Position numbers and translations under genes: made by a program | Part shown: piece after piece, positions 36,880 to 45,343 of the stretch | Position numbering within the stretch: position 1 is the stretch's first letter | Layout: each line of letters begins with the position of its first letter | The notes under the pieces: model-generated | Seen by the model: only the letters and a program-made list of their open reading frames with translations | Databases searched by the model: none | What the model was told of the DNA's origin: nothing | NCBI RefSeq assembly: GCF_900105475.1 | Contig: NZ_LT629777.1 | Span: 2,108,001 to 2,172,000 of the forward strand | Direction: 5' to 3' | Source of the DNA: Pseudomonas asplenii | GTDB lineage: Bacteria; Pseudomonadota; Gammaproteobacteria; Pseudomonadales; Pseudomonadaceae | Length of the DNA stretch: 64,000 nucleotides

Positions 36880-36972
36880 CTGTAGGAGCGAGGCTTGCCC
36901 GCGAAGGCGGACCGACATTCAACACCAGTGTCGGCTGACCTATCGCTTTCGCGGGCAAGCCCGCTCCCACGG
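36880..36972. repeat. REPIN inside the dgc operon (between dgcA and dgcB)
   Basis: The arm CTGTAGGAGCGAGGCTTGCC (then CGCGAA) at 36880-36905 is inverted to TTTCGCGGGCAAGCCCGCTC (then CCACGGG) at 36948-36973. dgcB starts 54 bp later. Confidence 0.88.
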
Positions 36973-37026
36973 GAACCGAGTCAGGCATCTCGACCTGCAA
37001 GACCCTAGGTCTTTGGGAGCTTCACC

Positions 37027-38970
37027 ATGTTGAACACCCTTCTGCCCATCCTGCTGTTCGCCGCCCTGGGCCTCGCCGTCCTCGGCGCGCTGCGGCGGGT
37101 CGCCATGTGGCGCCGCGGCCGACCGTCGAAGGTCGATCTGCTCGGCGGCCTGTTCGCCATGCCCAAGCGCTACATGGTCGATCTGCACCATGTGGTGGCG
37201 CGCGACAAATACATCGCCAACACCCACGTCGCCACGGCCGGTGGCGCGGTGGCGTCGATTGTCCTGGCGCTGCTGGTGCACGGTTTCGGCCTGCACAACC
37301 GTATCCTCGGCTATGCCTTGCTGCTGATGTCGGCGGTGATGTTCGTCGGCGCGATCTTCGTCTACCGGCGTCGACGCAACCCGCCGTCGCGGCTGTCGAA
37401 AGGCCCGTGGATGCGCCTGCCGAAAAGCCTGCTGGCGTTCTCGGCGTCGTTCTTTCTGGTGACCCTGCCGGTGGCCGGGATCCTGCCGGAAGATTTCGGC
37501 GGCTGGGTACTGGCGCTGATCCTCGGCCTTGGCGTGCTGTGGGGCGTGTCCGAGCTGTTTTTCGGCATGACCTGGGGCGGGCCGATGAAGCACGCTTTCG
37601 CCGGTGCTCTGCACCTGGCCTGGCACCGCCGCGCCGAACGTTTCGGCGGCGGCCGCTCCACCGGCCTCAAGCCGCTGGACCTGAGTGATCCGCAGGCACC
37701 GCTGGGGGTGGAAAAACCCAAGGACTTCACCTGGAACCAACTGCTCGGCTTCGACGCCTGCGTGCAGTGCGGCAAATGCGAGGCGGCCTGCCCGGCGTTC
37801 GCCGCCGGCCAGCCGCTGAACCCGAAAAAACTCATCCAGGACATGGTCGTCGGCCTGGCCGGCGGTACCGATGCGAAGTTCGCCGGCAGCCCGTATCCGG
37901 GCAAACCGATCGGCGAGCATGCGGGTAATCCGCATCAACCGATCGTCAACGGCCTGGTGGACGCCGAGACCCTGTGGTCCTGCACCACCTGCCGCGCCTG
38001 CGTCGAGGAATGCCCGATGATGATCGAGCACGTCGATGCCATCGTCGACATGCGCCGGCACCTGACCCTGGAAAAGGGCGCGACGCCGAACAAGGGCGCC
38101 GAGGTCCTGGAAAACCTGATCGCCACCGACAACCCGGGCGGTTTCGCCCCTGGCGGTCGGCTGAACTGGGCGGCGGACCTGAACCTCGACCTGCTGGCCG
38201 AGAAGCAGAGCACCGACGTGCTGTTCTGGGTCGGCGACGGCGCCTTCGACATGCGTAACCAGCGCACCCTGCGCGCTTTCGTCAAGGTCCTGAAAGCCGC
38301 CAAGGTCGACTTCGCCGTCCTTGGCCTGGAAGAACGCGACAGCGGTGACGTGGCCCGTCGCCTGGGTGACGAGGCGACCTTCCAACTGTTGGCCAAACGC
38401 AATATCCAGACCCTGGCCAAGTACAGCTTCAAGCGCATCGTCACCTGCGACCCGCACAGCTTCCATGTATTGAAGAACGAGTACGGCGCCTTCGGCGGCA
38501 ACTACCAGGTGCAGCACCACAGCACCTACCTGGCCGAGCTGATTGGCGCCGGTGCCCTGAACATCGGCCAGCACAAGGGTAACAGCGTGACCTATCACGA
38601 CCCGTGCTACCTGGGCCGCTACAACGGCGAGTACGAGGCACCGCGCGAAGTCCTGCGGGCTCTGGGGATCGAGGTCAAGGAAATGCAGCGCTCCGGTTTC
38701 CGTTCCCGTTGCTGCGGCGGCGGTGGCGGCGCGCCGATCACCGACATTCCCGGCAAGCAGCGGATTCCCGACATGCGCATGGAAGATATCCGCGAAACCG
38801 GCGCCGAAGTGGTGGCGGTCGGTTGTCCACAATGCACGGCGATGCTCGAAGGTGTGGTCGAACCTCGCCCGATGATCAAGGACCTGGCCGAACTGGTGGC
38901 CGATGCCCTGCTGGAAGAGGCGCCAGCGAGCAAGCCGGCATCCCGGCGTGAACCTGCGGAGGTGCACTGA
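37027..38970 (+). CDS. dgcB: Dimethylglycine demethylase Fe-S subunit DgcB
   Basis: 647 aa membrane-associated iron-sulfur protein. Helices lie in about residues 3-22, 68-112 and 136-180. Two ferredoxin motifs follow: CVQCGKCEAACP and CTTCRACVEECP. Two CCG-type cysteine blocks lie at the C-terminus (DPCYLGRYNGEYE...CCGGGGG and VGCPQCTAML), as in heterodisulfide-reductase-like subunits. It takes electrons from DgcA towards the ETF pair or quinone. ATG at 37027 (GGGAG upstream); its stop overlaps the etfA start by one base. Confidence 0.92.
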   Translation: MLNTLLPILLFAALGLAVLGALRRVAMWRRGRPSKVDLLGGLFAMPKRYMVDLHHVVARDKYIANTHVATAGGAVASIVLALLVHGFGLHNRILGYALLLMSAVMFVGAIFVYRRRRNPPSRLSKGPWMRLPKSLLAFSASFFLVTLPVAGILPEDFGGWVLALILGLGVLWGVSELFFGMTWGGPMKHAFAGALHLAWHRRAERFGGGRSTGLKPLDLSDPQAPLGVEKPKDFTWNQLLGFDACVQCGKCEAACPAFAAGQPLNPKKLIQDMVVGLAGGTDAKFAGSPYPGKPIGEHAGNPHQPIVNGLVDAETLWSCTTCRACVEECPMMIEHVDAIVDMRRHLTLEKGATPNKGAEVLENLIATDNPGGFAPGGRLNWAADLNLDLLAEKQSTDVLFWVGDGAFDMRNQRTLRAFVKVLKAAKVDFAVLGLEERDSGDVARRLGDEATFQLLAKRNIQTLAKYSFKRIVTCDPHSFHVLKNEYGAFGGNYQVQHHSTYLAELIGAGALNIGQHKGNSVTYHDPCYLGRYNGEYEAPREVLRALGIEVKEMQRSGFRSRCCGGGGGAPITDIPGKQRIPDMRMEDIRETGAEVVAVGCPQCTAMLEGVVEPRPMIKDLAELVADALLEEAPASKPASRREPAEVH

Positions 38971-40190
38971 TGAGCGATATTATCCGGCGCGACCCGCGCG
39001 CCGAGCGGATCGCCCGCAACCGGCTGCATCCGCTGCACGCGGCGATGCAGCCGGTACAACACAGCTGGATGGGGCCTAACGGGATCATCCGCAAGAATCT
39101 CCATGGCGTCGGTTTCATCGGCCCCAACGGCATCAAGCGTATCGACCGCAGCGGCGCCCAGCAGGGCGGCGCGACCAAGCGTTCGGCCAGCGTCGAGGTG
39201 CAATTGCCGCTGCATCAGGTGGTGCAGCCGGCGTTCCACATCTGTGTGGTGCCGGACATGGTCGGTGGCCGCTTGAGCAGCCACGACCGCGATCTGCTCG
39301 GCCTGGCCCATCAGTTGGCGGGCAAGGACGGTGCGGTACTGGCCGTGGTCTTTGGCGAACACAAGGAAAGCACTTTCGAGACCGCTGGCGTCGATCGCCT
39401 GCTGGTGCTTGAAGGCGACGAGTTCAGTGGTTATTCACCGGAGCAAAGGGTCCAGGGCCTGCGGGCTGTGGATAACCAGTTCAGTCCGCGCCACTGGTTG
39501 CTGCCGGACAGCCGCAGCGGCGGTGGGGAACTGGGCCGGCGCTTTGCCGCGAGCCTGGGTGAACGGCCGGCCACGCGGGTCTGGCAGGTCAAGGACGGCG
39601 AGTGCATCGGCCGTGCCGGCGCCGGCCTGCAGGATTTGGCGCGGCCGTTGGCGAGGCTGATCCTGGCGGCTGCCGAATGTGCCGAATCGGTCAGCGAAAC
39701 CCGTCACGAAGCCTTGCCCGTGGAGTTATCCACAAGTGTCGTGCGCAGTCTGCCACGCATCGAGGATCTTGGCGCGGTGGCGGTCGACCCGGCGGCGATT
39801 CCCATGGCCGAGGCCGAGTTCATTTTCTCCGGCGGCAACGGCGTTCAGGACTGGTCGCTGTTCCACGAGACGGCGGCGGCCCTGGGCGCCACCGAAGGCG
39901 CGTCGCGGGTGGCGGTGGACGATGGCTTCATGAGCCGCGATCGGCAGGTCGGGGCCAGCGGTACCTGGGTCACGGCGCGGGTCTATGTCGCCGTGGGGAT
40001 TTCCGGGGCGATCCAGCACCTGCAAGGCATCGGTGCCTGCGACAAGGTAGTGGCGATCAACCTTGATCCGGGTTGCGACATGATCAAGCGTGCCGACCTG
40101 TCGGTGATTGGCGACAGCAACGAGATCTGCCGTGCACTGATCGCCGCAGTGACGGCATATCGCAATGGCGCCAAGCGCGATGCGGCCTAA
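38970..40190 (+). CDS. Electron transfer flavoprotein alpha subunit (betaine cluster)
   Basis: 406 aa, ETF-alpha family. The C-terminal FAD-binding block reads RQVGASGTWVTARVYVAVGISGAIQHLQGIGACDKVVAINLDPGCDMIKRADLSVIGD. The N-terminal about 75 residues are an extra basic stretch not seen in housekeeping EtfA. It is coupled to dgcB (TGATG). It corresponds to PA5400 and most likely accepts electrons from dimethylglycine/sarcosine oxidation. Confidence 0.9.
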   Translation: MSDIIRRDPRAERIARNRLHPLHAAMQPVQHSWMGPNGIIRKNLHGVGFIGPNGIKRIDRSGAQQGGATKRSASVEVQLPLHQVVQPAFHICVVPDMVGGRLSSHDRDLLGLAHQLAGKDGAVLAVVFGEHKESTFETAGVDRLLVLEGDEFSGYSPEQRVQGLRAVDNQFSPRHWLLPDSRSGGGELGRRFAASLGERPATRVWQVKDGECIGRAGAGLQDLARPLARLILAAAECAESVSETRHEALPVELSTSVVRSLPRIEDLGAVAVDPAAIPMAEAEFIFSGGNGVQDWSLFHETAAALGATEGASRVAVDDGFMSRDRQVGASGTWVTARVYVAVGISGAIQHLQGIGACDKVVAINLDPGCDMIKRADLSVIGDSNEICRALIAAVTAYRNGAKRDAA

Positions 40191-40205
40191 GGTGGGAACG
40201 AATTC

Positions 40206-40976
40206 ATGAACACGAATGTAATCAGCCTGGTGTCGATCGGAGCCCACCCGACTTCCGGCCGCGCCCGCCGCGCCGAGCAGGATGCGCGGGCGGTGGAGTT
40301 GGGGCTGCAACTGGCTGGGGATAACTTGCAGGTGGTGCATGCCGGCGATGTCGCCGAGCCGGCGCTGCGCGCTTACCTGGGCATGGGCCTGGACGAATTG
40401 CGGGTGCTCGAACAGCCGGCCGGAGCCGATGCGCTGCCGGTGCTGACCGACTACCTGCGCGATGTCGGGGCTCAGGTGGTGCTCACCGGCAGCCAGGCGG
40501 AAACCGGCGAAGGTTCGGGGATGTTGCCCTTTCTGTTGGCGGAGAACCTTGGTTGGCCGTTGGTGGTGGGGCTGGCCCAGGTCGAGTCGATCAATGACGG
40601 CGTGGCCCAGGTGTTGCAAGCCTTGCCGCGCGGTCAGCGGCGGCGGCTGAAGGTGCGCCTGCCGTTTCTCGCCACGGTGGATAACGCTGCGCCCAAGCCA
40701 CGTCAGAGTGCCTATGGCCCTGCGCAACGGGGTGTGTTGCAGGCCGAAGAAGTGCAAGTGCTTGAGGATGAGCTGTTCACCGGTGCGCAACTGCAACCGG
40801 CCAAGCCCCGGCCCAAGCGCCTCAAGGTGATCAAGGCGAAGAGCGGTGCCGACCGGATGAAAGCCGCCACGGCCAAGGCCAGCGGCGGCGGGGGGCAGGT
40901 GCTCAAGGGCGTCAGTGCCGAAGCCGGGGCCGAGGCGATCCTCAAGCTGCTGGTCGAGGAAGGCGTGGTGCGCTGA
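40206..40976 (+). CDS. Electron transfer flavoprotein beta subunit (betaine cluster)
   Basis: 256 aa, ETF-beta family, divergent from the housekeeping copy. Family landmarks include ISLVSIGAHPTSGRARRAEQDARAVELGLQLAG near the start and VLTGSQAETGEGSGMLPFLLAENLGWP (the AMP/nucleotide region). It lies 15 bp after the alpha subunit and ends the dgc operon. It converges with the secretin gene, with only 38 bp between stops and no visible terminator. Confidence 0.9.
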   Translation: MNTNVISLVSIGAHPTSGRARRAEQDARAVELGLQLAGDNLQVVHAGDVAEPALRAYLGMGLDELRVLEQPAGADALPVLTDYLRDVGAQVVLTGSQAETGEGSGMLPFLLAENLGWPLVVGLAQVESINDGVAQVLQALPRGQRRRLKVRLPFLATVDNAAPKPRQSAYGPAQRGVLQAEEVQVLEDELFTGAQLQPAKPRPKRLKVIKAKSGADRMKAATAKASGGGGQVLKGVSAEAGAEAILKLLVEEGVVR

Positions 40977-41014
40977 TCCCTCGTCTGCGGTATTCCCGCT
41001 CGCCACACTGCCTG

Positions 41015-42946
41015 TCACTGTTGGTCTGAGGGAGCGGCTGCCGGCGCCGGTGCAGCCGGTGGCTCAACCGGCTTGGGCAGCGGCGATTCCATCACCGGCT
41101 GCTCCACCGGCGCTGGCAGTGGCTGCCAGTTTTCATTCGCGCGCGGCACCGCCAATGGCGGTGGGATGGCGCTGCCGCCGGCGCCGCCGCTGGTCTGCAT
41201 GTTCAGGTTCTGGCTGTTGTGCAGGACCATGCCCTCGGTCGAACTGCGCGCCTCGGTACCACTGCTGAAGGTACTGACCTGGGACGCCGGCAGGTCGAGG
41301 TTACGCTCGATCCGTGGGGTGATCAGCAGGATGATTTCGCTCTTGCCCTGCTCACTCTTGTTGGTGCCGAAAATCGCCTGGCCCAAGCCTGGAAGACGGC
41401 TGAGCCCCGGCAAACCGCTGCCCTCGTCGATGTCGGCGGTGCGGATCAGGCCAGCGACCACCTGGGTTTCATTGTTCCGCGCGGTCAGCGTGGTGCGGGT
41501 CGAGCGCGACCCCAGCTCGAAGGTCGGCGGGATATTGTCGGTCCCTTCGTTGCGCTTGGTGATGTGCGTCATGTCGATCACCATCTGCAGGTTGATCTCG
41601 TCGTTCAGGCTGATATTGGGCTGGACCTCGATGCTCAGGCCGACATCCTGGTAGGAGACCGACGCGGTGGTCGTCAGGTTGGCCGTGGTCGAGGTGACCA
41701 CCGGAATCTTGTCGCCGATCTTGATCTCGGCCTTTTCCCGGTTCTTCACGCGGATTCGCGGATTGGCCAGGGTGACGGTATTGCCGCTGCGCTGCAGCAG
41801 GTTGATCTTGGCCTCCAGGCTGCCGACTTCGAGTTGGCGCCCCAGGCTGGTGGTGGACGAAGCCGTGCCGGGCAGCGAGAGGCCGATGGAACCGGGGTAA
41901 TTGATCCCCAGGTTGAGTTCGTCCACCAGGGTGACCTCCATCACCTGGATGTCGATGGTCACTTCCGAATCGGCCAGGTCGATGGCTTGCACCAGTTTCT
42001 CCACGGCGCTCAGGGTCTCCAGGCCGTCACGGACGATCACCGCGCTGAGCCGTTCATCCACCAGCACTTCCTTGGGCTTGAGCAACTGCTTGATCTCGGC
42101 CGCCGCCAGTTTCGGGTCGGCATGGCTGAGATAGAAGGTGCGCACCGCCAGTTCGCGGTACTCGCGCTCCTTGTCCGGGCGTGCGGGGTAGATCAGTACG
42201 GTGTCGGCATTGAGCACCTTCATCTGTAGCTGGTGGGTCGACAACAGCAGGTTCAGCGCATCTTCGGCGGTGGTACGCGACGCGGAGATGCTGGCGGCCG
42301 CGTTCGGATTGACGTCCTTGTCGATCACGAAGTTGATGCCCGAGAGCTTGGCGATGGTCTCGAAGATGGTGGTCAGGCTCTGGGAACTGAAGTGCAGGCT
42401 GACCGGCTTTTTCATCGCCTCGCCCAGCTTCGGCTTGAGGCTGTCGACGCTGACCAGGGTGCGCGTCAGGCTGTCGCGCAGGTCCAGGGCCTCACGGTAG
42501 TTGGGTTGCTGCGCGATGATCTGGCGGACCTGGGCCAATGCCTCCCGTGGCTTGCGTTCGCTCAGGGCCTGCGCCCGGGCCAGTTCCGGGCGCAGCCGGG
42601 CGAGGTTGCGGATGGTGCGGATGGCCTGGCTGGCGCCGAGGTTGCCGGGGTCGTACTTGAGGATCTGCTGCATGGCGGCAATGGCCCCGGCATCGTCGTT
42701 GCGTCCCAGTGCCTCGGCCGATTGACGGCTGTACTGGTCGACCAGTTGTTCGGTCCTGCCGAACAGCGCGGCACGCAACTGGATGTCGTCCGGATGCTCG
42801 CGCACGGCAGCGCGCAGCACATCGACCGAGCGGGTGAGATCACCGTCCTGGCGCAACTGTTCACTCTCGTTGAGCGGTCCGCGGGACTGGCAGGCGGTCA
42901 GGGCGATCAGCAGCAGGGCCAGCCATGGCCGGATAGATTTTGACAT
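41015..42946 (-). CDS. Secretin of a T2SS/T4P-like system (GspD/MshL-like)
   Basis: 643 aa outer-membrane secretin. The lipobox LLLIALTAC gives a lipidated N-terminus. A TPR-like helical region (about 25-160) precedes N-domains (about 175-330, LHFSSQSLTTIFETIAKLSGINFVIDKDV) and the secretin core (about 350-545, ending GLSRLPGLGQAIFGTNKSEQGKSEIILLITPRI). The tail is Pro-rich. The start MSKSIRPW at 42946 is chosen for its signal peptide; an ATG eight codons earlier is possible. It is the last gene of the cluster and forms the exit pore. TPR plus secretin resembles MshL/PilQ-like more than XcpQ. Confidence 0.9.
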   Translation of the reverse strand: MSKSIRPWLALLLIALTACQSRGPLNESEQLRQDGDLTRSVDVLRAAVREHPDDIQLRAALFGRTEQLVDQYSRQSAEALGRNDDAGAIAAMQQILKYDPGNLGASQAIRTIRNLARLRPELARAQALSERKPREALAQVRQIIAQQPNYREALDLRDSLTRTLVSVDSLKPKLGEAMKKPVSLHFSSQSLTTIFETIAKLSGINFVIDKDVNPNAAASISASRTTAEDALNLLLSTHQLQMKVLNADTVLIYPARPDKEREYRELAVRTFYLSHADPKLAAAEIKQLLKPKEVLVDERLSAVIVRDGLETLSAVEKLVQAIDLADSEVTIDIQVMEVTLVDELNLGINYPGSIGLSLPGTASSTTSLGRQLEVGSLEAKINLLQRSGNTVTLANPRIRVKNREKAEIKIGDKIPVVTSTTANLTTTASVSYQDVGLSIEVQPNISLNDEINLQMVIDMTHITKRNEGTDNIPPTFELGSRSTRTTLTARNNETQVVAGLIRTADIDEGSGLPGLSRLPGLGQAIFGTNKSEQGKSEIILLITPRIERNLDLPASQVSTFSSGTEARSSTEGMVLHNSQNLNMQTSGGAGGSAIPPPLAVPRANENWQPLPAPVEQPVMESPLPKPVEPPAAPAPAAAPSDQQ

Positions 42947-42976
42947 GATCGTTCTCTTCGCTAGAGCCATCCGTGC

Positions 42977-43483
42977 TCATGGAGTATCCAGGCGCAACGT
43001 GGTCACCTGGCGCAGTGGCAAGTACGTCAGCACCACGCGGGATTCGGTCAGTTTGTCCAGCCGGTAATCCTTGCCGAAGGTCGCGCCCGGCCGGATGTGG
43101 CCCTCCACTGAGCAACTTGTGCACAGGGTGTAGCGCACGCCCTGGCCCTGGAGCACGACGATCTTCGACTGGCCCTGATAGCGCCACTGCGCACTAACCG
43201 TGAACGGCATCGGCGGCGCCTGCGGGGCGCTCGGTTTCGTTGCGGCCACGGGCGGTGGTGGGGGCAGCCAGCTCTGGCTGGGAAACAGATCGACCGGGCG
43301 AGTGGCCTGCTCGGGCATGTTGGCCTCGGCGGAGGCGGATGGCGTGGCGACCGGCTCGCGTGAGTCGGCAGTGGGCGTGGCGGCGGTCGGCGCTGTCGGG
43401 GTGTTCAGGTCCTGCCAGAACAGCCAGCCACAGCCGAGCAGTACGCCTGCGAGCAGTACGCGCAGGTACACCGGCAGTGTCAC
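42977..43483 (-). CDS. PilP/GspC-like periplasmic coupling protein
   Basis: 168 aa: one N-terminal helix (about 5-24), a Pro/Ala/Thr-rich periplasmic linker (about 28-90), and a C-terminal beta domain of HR/PilP type (VSAQWRYQGQSKIVVLQGQGVRYTLCTSCSVEGHIRPGATFGKDYRLDKLT). A CTSC pair may form a disulphide. It starts with GTG at 43483, overlapping the upstream PilO-like stop by 4 bp. It is placed to link the inner-membrane platform to the secretin. Confidence 0.75.
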   Translation of the reverse strand: MTLPVYLRVLLAGVLLGCGWLFWQDLNTPTAPTAATPTADSREPVATPSASAEANMPEQATRPVDLFPSQSWLPPPPPVAATKPSAPQAPPMPFTVSAQWRYQGQSKIVVLQGQGVRYTLCTSCSVEGHIRPGATFGKDYRLDKLTESRVVLTYLPLRQVTTLRLDTP

Positions 43484-44037
43484 TTGAGCACCGCCAGCAG
43501 GCTGAGGCGCAGGCGGATGTCCAGTTGCGCGCTGGCGATGTCCTTGCGTTGCAGGCTCAGGTTTTCTATGCGTACTGCCGGTTGGCGCGCGACGTCGTCG
43601 AGCGCCTTGCGCAAGGTCGGGTAGGTGCCGCTCAGCGGAATATCCAGCTCCAGGCGTTGGGTCTGGTCATCTGCCACGGACGAATACTGGAAGTCGGTTT
43701 GCAAGACCGCGAAACCGTTCTGCTGCAAGGCCGTCAACAGGCTTTGCAGGCGCGCCTCGAAACTGCCGGTGTCGGGCAGGCGCCTGACTGCCTGGGGCTC
43801 GTCGGCATGCAGGTCCAGTGGCTGTTCGGCGATACCTGCCCGGGCTTCGTGCAGGCGCAGGGCGCTGTCGTCGAGGCCAGGGACGATCACGCCCTGGCGG
43901 ATCACCAGCGCGGCAACGATCAGCAGCAACGCCAGGCTACCTCCCACACCCAGCAAGCGTTGTAATTGGGCCAGATACCAGCGCAACCGGGCCTGCAGTT
44001 GGCTGGCGTCGTGCCATGGACGGGGTGTCGGCTGCAT
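43480..44037 (-). CDS. PilO/GspM-like inner-membrane platform protein
   Basis: 185 aa: one transmembrane helix (about 30-52, GVGGSLALLLIVAALVIRQGVIVPG) and a coiled-coil plus ferredoxin-like periplasmic domain (TYPTLRKALDDVARQPAVRIENLSLQRK), the PilO plan. The true start is ATG at 44037 (MQPTPRPWHD) behind AGAGG; the longer frame to 44523 is the neighbour's shadow. Confidence 0.75.
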   Translation of the reverse strand: MQPTPRPWHDASQLQARLRWYLAQLQRLLGVGGSLALLLIVAALVIRQGVIVPGLDDSALRLHEARAGIAEQPLDLHADEPQAVRRLPDTGSFEARLQSLLTALQQNGFAVLQTDFQYSSVADDQTQRLELDIPLSGTYPTLRKALDDVARQPAVRIENLSLQRKDIASAQLDIRLRLSLLAVLK

Positions 44038-44051
44038 GACCTCTTCGCTCC

Positions 44052-44597
44052 CTATGGCTGGGCGCCGAGTTTGAATTTGACGCTCATCGGCAGCATGGGA
44101 TCGCGGGTATTGCGCGCGCTCTGTTGCAGGCTGACGGTGAGGCCGGTGTCGGCCTTGAGTTGCTCGATGAAGTGCAGGCTGCCTTCCAGACGTTGGCTCT
44201 CCAGTTCCAGGCTGAGTTCGCGGGCCGTGGTGTTGACCTCCAGGCGCAACAGTGCGACGTCCGCTGACCAGGCCCGGCCGAGGGCATCGAGCAGGGCGAA
44301 GGGCGTGGCGCCCTGCCGGGCAAAGGCCTCCAGCTGTTTTTTCTGTTGGGGCGAGGTGCGCAATGCGGCTTGCATCTGCTGCTCCTGCTGAATCGCCAGG
44401 GCGGTGAATTGCCGTTCCACCTGTTCGGCTTCGGCCTCCTGGATCTGCAGGGCCTGCCAGTCCGACCAGAGCAGCAGCCACACACCGAGGGCGACCGCAC
44501 CCAGCAGCACCCACAGCCAACACCGGGGCCGCTCACCGCGCAGGTCGATCGACGGTGCCCGTGGCTGCCGCCAGCGGCGAAGCCGCACCAGGTTCAT
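44052..44597 (-). CDS. PilN/GspL-C-like inner-membrane platform protein
   Basis: 181 aa, opening MNLVRLRRW as PilN proteins often do, with a short cytosolic tail, one transmembrane helix (about 29-48), a coiled coil (about 50-95) and a small periplasmic domain. The start ATG at 44597 shares a base with the stop of the PilM-like gene (TGATG). The longer frame to 45029 is antisense-like noise. Confidence 0.75.
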   Translation of the reverse strand: MNLVRLRRWRQPRAPSIDLRGERPRCWLWVLLGAVALGVWLLLWSDWQALQIQEAEAEQVERQFTALAIQQEQQMQAALRTSPQQKKQLEAFARQGATPFALLDALGRAWSADVALLRLEVNTTARELSLELESQRLEGSLHFIEQLKADTGLTVSLQQSARNTRDPMLPMSVKFKLGAQP

Positions 44598-45343
44598 CAG
44601 GCCTGCTCCGCCAGCCAGGGGTGCAGCGGCCCAAGCCAGTGCCAGGGCAGTATTGTCGACGCTTCGAGCGCCGGCTCGGCGGCCACCACCAGGGTCGGCT
44701 GTTCCGGTTCGTCGCACAGCACATCGGCCATCAGCAGGGCATCGGCCAGGGAGGTCTGCCGGTTCAGTGGCAATACGCAGACTTGCGCCGGCCAGCCCTG
44801 GTGCGCGAAGACGCAACCGAGGGCCGTGGGTTCGCGGACGGCGAAGCGACAGTCGCGGGGTAACTGGCGCCAATGGCGTTGCAGGGCATCGAGCAGCAAC
44901 GGCGCGCAATGCTTGATGGGCAGGTGCCGTGCGCGGAACAGGCTCTCGAGCGAGGCCATCAGGGCCTTGTCGACCGCTGCCGCCAGGCGCTCGCGGCCGA
45001 ACGGCGCGGGATCGATCGAGACCTGCCATTGCTCGGGATCGAGATCGTGGTGCTGACGCAACAGCGCCAGCGCGAAGTCTTGCCAGTCGCGAGTCCTGTA
45101 GAGCCCCTCCTGCCAGGGCAGAATCAGGTAATGCACATGGGGGAAACCGAGTAGCAGCGTGACCCGCTCCAGATAGCCCAGGCGGCCATGGGGCGCCCGC
45201 TCCAGCAGCGTGGCGCAGGCCTCCAGCGGATCGCCACGTTCATGGCCTTGCCAGAGCGGGCCCCTGGGCCAGCATGGACGCGCGGCCCAGTGCACCTCGT
45301 CCTGGGCCAGCAGCACCACATGGTCAATAAAGGGAGAGGACAC
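44597..45343 (-). CDS. PilM/GspL-N-like cytoplasmic platform protein (weak similarity)
   Basis: 248 aa soluble protein in the exact operon position of PilM (directly before PilN-like). The sequence is only weakly recognisable: a central HYLILPWQEGLYRTRDWQDFALALLRQHHDLD and an alternating alpha/beta second half fit an actin-like PilM/MshI/GspL-N fold. Start GTG at 45343 with a strong AGGAGG at a spacing of about 6; it overlaps gspE by 20 bp. Assignment rests mainly on context. Confidence 0.6.
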   Translation of the reverse strand: MSSPFIDHVVLLAQDEVHWAARPCWPRGPLWQGHERGDPLEACATLLERAPHGRLGYLERVTLLLGFPHVHYLILPWQEGLYRTRDWQDFALALLRQHHDLDPEQWQVSIDPAPFGRERLAAAVDKALMASLESLFRARHLPIKHCAPLLLDALQRHWRQLPRDCRFAVREPTALGCVFAHQGWPAQVCVLPLNRQTSLADALLMADVLCDEPEQPTLVVAAEPALEASTILPWHWLGPLHPWLAEQA

